Positions 31,839 through 37,877 of a DNA stretch of 37,877 nt are shown here, piece after piece. Where the stretch lies: NCBI GenBank assembly GCA_900770215.1, contig CAAGJW010000035.1, forward strand, positions 1 through 37,877, in the 5' to 3' direction. The position numbers and the translations under genes are program-made. How positions within the stretch are numbered: the stretch's first letter is position 1; each line of letters opens with the position of its first letter. This stretch comes from Bacteroidales bacterium. Lineage in GTDB: Bacteria > Bacteroidota > Bacteroidia > Bacteroidales > Muribaculaceae. A model generated the notes under the pieces. It saw only the letters and a list, made by a program, of their open reading frames with translations. It was not told the origin of the DNA and did not search any database.

Positions 31839-32972
31839 ATGGAGAATTTCGACGACATACGTCCCTACAACGACAGCGAGATACCGGCAGCCATGCGCCG
31901 CATCGTGAGCAACGATTTCTTCCCGCTACTGGCAGGATATGTTTTTCCCGACCTGCCTGTGAAGCAGGTGCGCGACATGATGCTCTCGTTTCACACCATC
32001 TACGACTTCCAGTACCAGGTGATGAGAATTGCCAACAAGCGCATCATTGCCAACTCCATCACCACCTTCACCTGCGACGGCACCAGCCACATCGAGCCAG
32101 GAGGCAGCTACCTCTTTGTGAGCAACCACCGCGACATCATGCTCGATGCCTCGCTGCTGCAAAATGTGCTGCTCGACCACGGCCACGACACCAGCGAAAT
32201 CACTTTTGGGGCCAACCTGATGCAAGGTGAGCTCGTGATCGACCTGGGCAAGAGCAACAAGATGTTTCGCGTGGAGCGCGGCGGCAACATGAAGGATTTC
32301 TACCTGTCGAGCCTGCACCTGTCCAACTATATACGCAACGCCGTGACCCGTCTGCACCACTCGGTGTGGATAGCACAGCGCAACGGCCGCACCAAGGACG
32401 GCAACGATGCAACCGACCAAGGCATCATCAAGATGTTTTGCATGAGCCACCCGCGCGACAAGATCGAGGCACTCGAGCAGCTGCACATCGTGCCCGTGAC
32501 CGTGAGCTACGAGTGGGAGCCCTGCGATGTGCTCAAGGCCATAGAACTCTATATGTCGCGCACCGAGAAATACATCAAGAAGCCTGGCGAGGACCTCACC
32601 AGCATCATCACCGGCATCGTCCAGCCCAAGGGGCAAGTGCATTTCACGATAGGATGCCCCCTGGGGCACGACGAGCTCATGCAATTCAACGACTGCACCA
32701 GCACCGACTATCACCGCCAGGTGGCCCAGCTGCTCGACCGCCGCATCATAGCTGCCTACCAGCTCACGGCCAACAACTATATCGCCCACGACCTGCTCTA
32801 CGGCCAAAGCCGCTACAAGCACCGCTACACTGCCCAGCAAGAGAGCGACTTCATCGCCCATCTGCAGCAACTGCACCGTTACGACTACGTCGACGAGCCC
32901 GAGGTGCTGCGCAACATCTTCCTGGCCATCTATGCCAACCCCGTGACCAACAAGCAGCGACTACCAGGCTGA
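31839..32972 (+). CDS. Glycerol-phosphate-type acyltransferase, last gene of the polyene operon
   Basis: A 377-residue membrane-associated acyltransferase. The catalytic block is FVSNHRDIMLDASLL, with His97 and Asp103 (HX5D, one residue longer than the usual HX4D; HRD at 97-99 is also present). FRVERGGNMKDFYLS and WIAQRNGRTKDGND follow, as in the 'glycerol acyltransferase' group common in Bacteroidetes. The TTG at 31818 is in frame, but I choose the ATG at 31839 (MENFDDIRPYND). It likely adds a fatty or polyene acyl chain to a glycerol or sugar acceptor. It lies 40 bases after the ligase; the sigma-54-like promoter follows 22 bases beyond its stop. Confidence 0.8.
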   Translation: MENFDDIRPYNDSEIPAAMRRIVSNDFFPLLAGYVFPDLPVKQVRDMMLSFHTIYDFQYQVMRIANKRIIANSITTFTCDGTSHIEPGGSYLFVSNHRDIMLDASLLQNVLLDHGHDTSEITFGANLMQGELVIDLGKSNKMFRVERGGNMKDFYLSSLHLSNYIRNAVTRLHHSVWIAQRNGRTKDGNDATDQGIIKMFCMSHPRDKIEALEQLHIVPVTVSYEWEPCDVLKAIELYMSRTEKYIKKPGEDLTSIITGIVQPKGQVHFTIGCPLGHDELMQFNDCTSTDYHRQVAQLLDRRIIAAYQLTANNYIAHDLLYGQSRYKHRYTAQQESDFIAHLQQLHRYDYVDEPEVLRNIFLAIYANPVTNKQRLPG

Positions 32973-32994
32973 AAGCAAGGCGCAAGCATCCATC

Positions 32995-33011
32995 TTGGCA
33001 CAATTTTTGCA
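32995..33011 (+). promoter_or_regulatory. Putative sigma-54 (RpoN) promoter of the Hsp70/helicase operon
   Basis: TTGGCAC at 32995-33001 and TTGCA at 33007-33011 match the -24/-12 consensus TGGCAC-N5-TTGCW. GG (32997-32998) and GC (33009-33010) are separated by exactly 10 bases, as required. Transcription would start near 33022, giving a leader of about 28 bases to the ATG at 33051. No TAnnTTTG box is present in the gap. Dependence on RpoN and an enhancer-binding activator is inferred. Confidence 0.55.
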
Positions 33012-33050
33012 AAATCCTATCATGTAACATAACACCAAACGAAGACAGAC

Positions 33051-35474
33051 ATGGCATTAACACTTAAACAGCTTTTCCAGTTTCCTGCCGATGTCGAGGA
33101 TCGATTGAAAGACAAGACCTTTGTGGGCATCGACTTCGGCACGAGCACCACAGTAGTTTCGGTGGCCTCCTACGACCCCAAGTCACAACGCATAGCATGT
33201 GAAAGCCTCCAACTCGCACAACTGATGGCCGACGGCGCTATCAGCGAGAACGAGCTGCTCCCATCGGTTATAGCCTATACACCCGAGAAGAAACTCCTCG
33301 TGGGCGAGGGCGCCTACGAGCTAAAAGGGAAGCCCGACTATGTGTTTGGCGCCAACATTTGGCACTCCTTCAAGATGGAACTGGGCAAAGACATGGGGCC
33401 GCGCTGGAGCACGACCACACAATCATCGCTCATCAAGTCGCCGCAAGATGCCACGACAATATTCTTTAAGTTTGTAAAACGAGGAATTGAACAGGTTGTG
33501 AAGAAAAACGGCTGGAGCGAAAACCTGCAATATGCCGTGAGCATCCCAGCTTCGTTTGAAAGCAACCAGCGTCTCGACCTGCTGCAAGCGCTCAAGAAAA
33601 ACGGCATTGAAATGGCAGGCAACACACTCATCGACGAGCCCAATGCCGCCTTTATAGGCTATATCAACCCCGACTACACAACCAAGGAGCCTATCGAGCT
33701 GAGCGACACCTACAATCCCAAGGTGCTGGTGTTTGACTTCGGGGCTGGCACGTGCGACATCTCCATACTCGAGCTGAGCGCCGACGACCAAGGCTACCAT
33801 TCCAAAAACATCTCGATTTCCCAATTTACCGAATTGGGCGGCAACGACATCGACAGGTATATCGCCTATCACTACCTGCTGCCTGAGCTGTTAAAGCTGA
33901 ATGACAAAAAGGAAGATGAATTCAACACCGAGCAAACCGAAGTCATCATCAATCAATTGCTCGGCATTGCCGAGCACCTGAAGATACAATGCAGCAAGGC
34001 CTTCAACTTCTTGCTGCACGATAAGGAGTCGCTCAAGACTGCTGTGCAGGAGGGACAAGGCATCGATTACAAGAAAGACCTATCGATATATACCGAGTAT
34101 GGCGACCTCGTGCAGCACGAGTTCAAGCTAAGCTACGAGCAATTTATCGAGACCATGCAGGCCTTCTTGAAAAAAGAAAACAGTGCCGTGTCGCCCACTG
34201 CAAGAAACAGGAAGGGCTACAACAGCATCTATGCCACCATCGACTCGGCTATCGAAAAGGCACACATCGACAAGGGCGAAATCGACTATGTGATGATGAT
34301 AGGCGGCAGCTCAAAGAACCCCTATATCCAGAAAAGCGTGAGGAAATATTTCCCCAAGGGCACCAGGCTTCTCATCCCTCAAGATCTCCAGGCACTGGTA
34401 TCGCAAGGTGCAGCCTTGCACTCATTGCTCATCAACGGGCTTGGCATCGCCATCCTGCGCCCCATATGCAGCGAGCCCATCAAGGTCATCACACGCGGCG
34501 ACTTGGAGATACCTGTAATTCCTGCCGGGACCGAGATGCCCATGCCCAAAGTGAAGATCGAAAACTTCAGCACAGGCGATTACGAGCAAAGCGTGATCGA
34601 GATACCCTTATGCGTGAGCAATGCAAAGAAAATCGTGGCCAACCTCAAGATTGAGAACCAGCAGGGAGTGCCTTTCCCCAAAAACACGCCCATCGAGCTC
34701 ACGCTTGAGATGAATAGCGACAAGGTGCTCAAGGTCACGGCAAGCTGCATGGGGCAAGTGTGCAAGGTGGATTCAGAGAACCCGTTTGCCAACACCTACT
34801 TGACCGACGAGGAGAGAAAGATACTCAAAGCTGAACGGGAGACTTATGTGTCGGCCGACAAGAACAAAGGCCGCCCCTCGAAGCAGTCGCTCATCGACTT
34901 GAGGAATGCCTACATCGATGCTGACCAAGACTATCAGGCAGCCGAGGCCTACGAGCGACAAATCAAGTATTATCCCGACAACAATCGTTACAACAACATA
35001 GGCGTGCTGTATCACAACTCGGGCAATTACACCAAAGCCATACGCTACTACAAGAAGGCTTTGGAAGTAGACCCAAACAACGTGTGGGCTTTGTCCAACA
35101 TGGGGAGCGACCTGTACATAATTGGCATGAACCAGGAAGCCCAAAAGTGTCTGGAAAGGGCACTGGAGATCAAGGGCGATCAAACGTCGGCACTGTCGGT
35201 CATGGGCGACATCTACAGGGACCAGGGCGACGACGAGAAGGCGCGCGAGTACTATGAGCGATGCTACAACGTGTTTATGCGCAAGTGGAAAAACGATGAT
35301 CTCGATGAAGTGGATTACGGCTGGTTTGAAAATGTGGCCAGGAAACTGGGAAAATATGACATGGCCTGCAAAATTGCTAACGAGAAAGCCATAAAGACCA
35401 AGTCGCGAAGCTACAATGCCGAGAACCTCATAACCCTACAAAAGAAGACAGGCAAGGAGGACGAGGAACAATGA
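33051..35474 (+). CDS. Hsp70/DnaK-like ATPase with C-terminal TPR repeats
   Basis: An 807-residue non-canonical Hsp70. The ATPase motifs are present: phosphate 1 FVGIDFGTSTTVVSVA (about residues 23-38), connect 1 LIDEPNAAFIGY (about 193-204), phosphate 2 VFDFGAGTCDISILEL (about 226-241) and adenosine MMIGGSSKNPYIQ (about 415-427). A short beta-type region that may stand in for the substrate-binding domain follows (about 480-590), then three to four TPR repeats (about 625-740, including YNNIGVLYHNSGNYTKAIRY). It lacks the usual DnaK lid and C-terminal EEVD-like tail. It has no GrpE or DnaJ neighbours. The TPRs may recruit client or partner proteins. Its stop overlaps the helicase start (ATGA), so the two gene products probably act together. 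Confidence 0.85.
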   Translation: MALTLKQLFQFPADVEDRLKDKTFVGIDFGTSTTVVSVASYDPKSQRIACESLQLAQLMADGAISENELLPSVIAYTPEKKLLVGEGAYELKGKPDYVFGANIWHSFKMELGKDMGPRWSTTTQSSLIKSPQDATTIFFKFVKRGIEQVVKKNGWSENLQYAVSIPASFESNQRLDLLQALKKNGIEMAGNTLIDEPNAAFIGYINPDYTTKEPIELSDTYNPKVLVFDFGAGTCDISILELSADDQGYHSKNISISQFTELGGNDIDRYIAYHYLLPELLKLNDKKEDEFNTEQTEVIINQLLGIAEHLKIQCSKAFNFLLHDKESLKTAVQEGQGIDYKKDLSIYTEYGDLVQHEFKLSYEQFIETMQAFLKKENSAVSPTARNRKGYNSIYATIDSAIEKAHIDKGEIDYVMMIGGSSKNPYIQKSVRKYFPKGTRLLIPQDLQALVSQGAALHSLLINGLGIAILRPICSEPIKVITRGDLEIPVIPAGTEMPMPKVKIENFSTGDYEQSVIEIPLCVSNAKKIVANLKIENQQGVPFPKNTPIELTLEMNSDKVLKVTASCMGQVCKVDSENPFANTYLTDEERKILKAERETYVSADKNKGRPSKQSLIDLRNAYIDADQDYQAAEAYERQIKYYPDNNRYNNIGVLYHNSGNYTKAIRYYKKALEVDPNNVWALSNMGSDLYIIGMNQEAQKCLERALEIKGDQTSALSVMGDIYRDQGDDEKAREYYERCYNVFMRKWKNDDLDEVDYGWFENVARKLGKYDMACKIANEKAIKTKSRSYNAENLITLQKKTGKEDEEQ

Positions 35475-36706
35475 GCTGGCTGATTCCAGAAAACGACTTG
35501 GACCCCCAACAAAATGAGTTCATAGATAAGATAAAGACTGGTCACAACCCTTTCCTCATCGAGGGGTTCCCAGGCTCAGGAAAAAGCGTGTTGCTGACGT
35601 ATGCAGCTCTTAAACTGAAAGAGCTGCATCCACAGGCACGCCTGTTGTTTGTCGAGTTCACTCAGTCTCTTGTAAACATGATTAATAGCATCCCCGAAAT
35701 CAAAAGCAAGGGCATAGGTGTTGTGACCTATTACAGCTTCTGCCGAGACAATGAGCACGCCGAGTCAAAGCAATATGACTACATCTTGTGCGACGAGGTA
35801 CAAGACTTGCCGCGAATTGTGCTCGAGCAAATGCACCGCTGCAGCCACAACGTGATACTTGCAGGAGATGCCAACCAATCGATCTACACCGAAGACCCGA
35901 AATGGCACCGCCCAGTGTGCACACACAATGACATAGCGCAAATATTCTGCCCTGCCGGCCAGAGCCTGGACACTGAAGACAACTCGATACAACTCAACAT
36001 CATTCACCGCCTGGGCAAGCCCACTATCAAGGCAATCGACACATTCCTGCCCGAAATGAATATCATGGCAGGCAAATACTCGATGACCAAAAAAAATGTG
36101 CAAGTAAGATTGTGGAAATTTGCCAACCCTGCCGATGAAGTGAAACGGATTGTCGACACAGCCATCGACACCATAAGGGAGTCACACCCAGCAGGCATCT
36201 TGCTACGCCATCGCGAGCAAATAGTTGATTTTGTTAACCTGCTCTTGGTCCATGAGGGACATGCCGAGTGGAAGAAAAAGATAGATGGATATGGGCAAAC
36301 CGACTTCGGAGACCTCAACGACTACCTGAAGGCGTGTAACATTCCCTTGCAATGTGTGGGCAACGGCTATGGGAACCTGAACGATTATAACAGGAAAGTT
36401 ACGATCATGACCTATCACAGCTCTAAGGGCTTGGATTTCAAATCAGTGTTTCTACTCTTCTGCAACGAGCCCGAATCTCAACAAATTGAGTGGGACCTGA
36501 AAGAGCGTAGCCTGTTCATGGTAGCGATGTCGCGATCCTGGGAAAATCTCTTCATCTCCTATACTGGCAACCTGCAACAACCGGTAGCCAAGTTTAAAGA
36601 CCAGTGTTCATTTACAGACTGGTCGGCGCCCAATAACAGTACAACCCACGGCACAGGCACTGCTAATGGCAGTAGTTCGGCCGACGAAGACATATTTGGA
36701 TTCTAA
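35471..36706 (+). CDS. Compact UvrD/Rep-like superfamily 1 helicase
   Basis: A 411-residue SF1 NTPase with motif I GFPGSGKSVLLTYAAL (about residues 31-46), motif II ILCDEVQDLP (about 105), motif III LAGDANQSIY (about 131), motif IV IHRLGKPT (about 178), motif V IMTYHSSKGLDFKSVF (about 312-327) and motif VI LFMVAMSRSWENLF (about 347-360). The Q-motif-like LDPQQNEFIDKI precedes them. It is much shorter than UvrD or Rep (about 700 residues), and the 1B/2B insertions are small or missing, so it may be a regulatory or single-strand translocase form. The C-terminal 40 residues are polar and low in complexity (NNSTTHGTGTANGSSSADED). It is tightly coupled to the Hsp70 upstream. Confidence 0.85.
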   Translation: MSWLIPENDLDPQQNEFIDKIKTGHNPFLIEGFPGSGKSVLLTYAALKLKELHPQARLLFVEFTQSLVNMINSIPEIKSKGIGVVTYYSFCRDNEHAESKQYDYILCDEVQDLPRIVLEQMHRCSHNVILAGDANQSIYTEDPKWHRPVCTHNDIAQIFCPAGQSLDTEDNSIQLNIIHRLGKPTIKAIDTFLPEMNIMAGKYSMTKKNVQVRLWKFANPADEVKRIVDTAIDTIRESHPAGILLRHREQIVDFVNLLLVHEGHAEWKKKIDGYGQTDFGDLNDYLKACNIPLQCVGNGYGNLNDYNRKVTIMTYHSSKGLDFKSVFLLFCNEPESQQIEWDLKERSLFMVAMSRSWENLFISYTGNLQQPVAKFKDQCSFTDWSAPNNSTTHGTGTANGSSSADEDIFGF

Positions 36707-36707
36707 T

Positions 36708-37724
36708 ATGGAAAAGAAATATTACTACCTATTGCTGATGCGTAAAGAGGACGTGATCGACCTCTTCAAGCATGGACAGTACAAGGTGTATTGCCCTCAA
36801 GTTGAATTTGACGGCGACATAGCCCAAGCAAGCAGCAACGAGCAGCTGGCCAAGAAGCTGCTCGACAAGGCCAATTCGTTTGACTACAGCATCGAGTACT
36901 ATCTTGTGCAAGTCGAGAGCAAGAAGAAAACGCTGAAGGAAGTATCGATAGCCGAAGTTGTCGGCATCTATGCCCTAAATCACGAGTCGTTCAGGATAGG
37001 CCTGCATTTAGACCCGCCCATCGTGGTCAAAAGCCCCATTTGGGAAGACGCTTACAACGATTTCCAAATCGGGCAACTCATTGCCAATGCCCAAAAAGGA
37101 GTGGAAAATGTGTTTAAGGCTTTCGAAATGGAAAAAACAGTGAGACTGGGCAGGGGCTTCATTTCCAAAGACGACATCAAGGCGACGTTCGAGTGCTTCT
37201 ACGCCGGCACTCGGCCTCGGGGCAAACTCTCCATTTGGACCTATCTGCTGCTCTATGAGCGCCATCAGAATTACCCCGACGACAATCGAGGCTTCTTCTT
37301 AGACGCACTCCACACCTACGGCAACTACAAGAAGGAAACCGAAATCGACGCGTCGGTGGTGCAAGGAAGCAAGCTGGGCAACCATATTTACCACGACTTC
37401 GACAACAAGGCTACATTTGGAGAGATATTATACTATATTCAATCAGATAAGGTCGTGGCCCAAACCGACAAAATCTTCAAAAATTACTTCACAGTTGCGT
37501 TTCTGTTCTTGCGGTTGAAAAAGGACTTCGAGGCGGGCCTAGACGCCAACAAGCTGTACTACGGTGTACACATCAACAGACTCAAAGATGTTTTAAAACA
37601 CTACGGAGAAAGAGAACTAAAGCATGCCCTGTATCTCTTGGGGCTCACTTTGGGCTGGGACTTGACCTATAAATACATCTATCAAATCTCATCGTACCCC
37701 ATCTTGAAAAAAACAGAGCAGTGA
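36708..37724 (+). CDS. Unrecognised 338-residue protein, third gene of the Hsp70/helicase operon
   Basis: I do not recognise this protein. Starting at 36708 (MEKKYYYLLLMRKEDVIDLF), one base after the helicase stop, avoids an in-frame extension to 36666 that lies inside the helicase gene. The N-terminal part (about 1-130) alternates beta strands and helices and includes YYLVQVESKKKTLKEVSIAE. The C-terminal part (about 140-338) is helical (GRGFISKDDIKATFECFYAG, LKHYGERELKHALYLLGL). There is no signal peptide, membrane segment or known catalytic motif. One base between genes and a shared promoter imply it works with the chaperone and helicase, perhaps as substrate sensor or effector. Confidence 0.8.
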   Translation: MEKKYYYLLLMRKEDVIDLFKHGQYKVYCPQVEFDGDIAQASSNEQLAKKLLDKANSFDYSIEYYLVQVESKKKTLKEVSIAEVVGIYALNHESFRIGLHLDPPIVVKSPIWEDAYNDFQIGQLIANAQKGVENVFKAFEMEKTVRLGRGFISKDDIKATFECFYAGTRPRGKLSIWTYLLLYERHQNYPDDNRGFFLDALHTYGNYKKETEIDASVVQGSKLGNHIYHDFDNKATFGEILYYIQSDKVVAQTDKIFKNYFTVAFLFLRLKKDFEAGLDANKLYYGVHINRLKDVLKHYGERELKHALYLLGLTLGWDLTYKYIYQISSYPILKKTEQ

Positions 37725-37877
37725 CATCTCTTGCCATCTGCCCCCCTACTACATGCACCGCAAGGGGCTGAACGAGGCCGTGACCACGCCGGGAAGCACG
37801 GTGTGGACCTTTGGCGACATCGACGACCTGAGCCTCGCCTACAGCGGCAACCAGCTGAAAAAGGCGGCCGACCGGGC
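37725..37877 (+). pseudogene. RHS-repeat protein fragment, cut by the window end
   Basis: An open frame (codon start at 37741) reads YYMHRKGLNEAVTTPGSTVW then DIDDLSLAYSGNQLKKAADR, which closely resembles an internal part of Bacteroidetes RHS core proteins. The frame is open only back to 37708, where a TGA stands at 37705-37707, and no suitable start precedes the RHS homology apart from an ATG at 37753. The N-terminal part of a normal RHS gene is therefore missing. This is either a displaced RHS core/tip cassette or a decayed gene continuing beyond 37877. Confidence 0.6.

Noticed and set aside
1..37877. CRISPR arrays, tRNA or rRNA genes
   Set aside because: I saw no regularly spaced repeats and no sequence resembling tRNA arms or conserved rRNA segments.

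Overview
The window looks like a chromosomal segment of a Bacteroidales bacterium (Muribaculaceae- or Prevotellaceae-like; the genus cannot be fixed from sequence alone). The signs are several Bacteroidetes-type promoters (TTTG, about 19-20 bases, TAnnTTTG), a type IX secretion C-terminal sorting domain, a TPR/membrane/HTH regulator of the Bacteroidetes kind, a tyrosine ammonia-lyase resembling the Flavobacterium enzyme, and mostly poor Shine-Dalgarno sequences.

Layout. (1) 1-2060: a GC-rich IS1634-like (IS4 superfamily) insertion sequence with AT-rich ends. (2) 2060-2495: a gene-poor scar holding at most a decayed minus-strand ORF. (3) 2496-5332: a short operon of an RluA-type pseudouridine synthase, an aromatic amino acid (tyrosine) ammonia-lyase and a YgbA-like cysteine-rich protein. 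(4) 5365-9810: two more AT-rich genes, a TPR-lipoprotein/HTH regulator and a large T9SS-secreted Fn3/CUB protein. (5) 10148-32972: a 23 kb aryl-polyene-type biosynthetic cluster in two plus-strand operons (10148-17102 and 17967-32972), separated by a hairpin terminator and one opposite-strand secreted protein. (6) 32995-37724: a putative sigma-54 promoter and a tightly packed three-gene operon of an Hsp70-TPR protein, a compact SF1 helicase and an unrecognised 338-residue protein. (7) 37725-37877: the beginning of what is visible of an RHS-repeat reading frame, cut by the window edge.

How the polyene genes fit together. The ammonia-lyase would make 4-coumarate from tyrosine. The PaaK-like AMP ligase (30497) would activate it. 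Two carrier proteins, three complete ketosynthases, two ketosynthase-like partners without the usual catalytic cysteine, one ketoreductase and two hot-dog dehydratases would extend it into a conjugated polyene. An O-methyltransferase would decorate the ring. Two RetSat/CrtI-like flavoproteins, a glycosyltransferase and three acyltransferases (one fused to an MMPL exporter) would modify the product and attach it to a lipid. MMPL, a small DMT protein, LolA and a second exported protein would move it to the outer membrane. DarA/DarB-type resorcinol-forming enzymes are not present in the window, so an aryl polyene lipid is a better guess than a flexirubin.

The best candidate for an undescribed system is the Hsp70-TPR / helicase / unknown-protein operon with its own sigma-54-like promoter. 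The most unusual single protein is the 1180-residue MMPL-acyltransferase fusion with a Rossmann-like tail.
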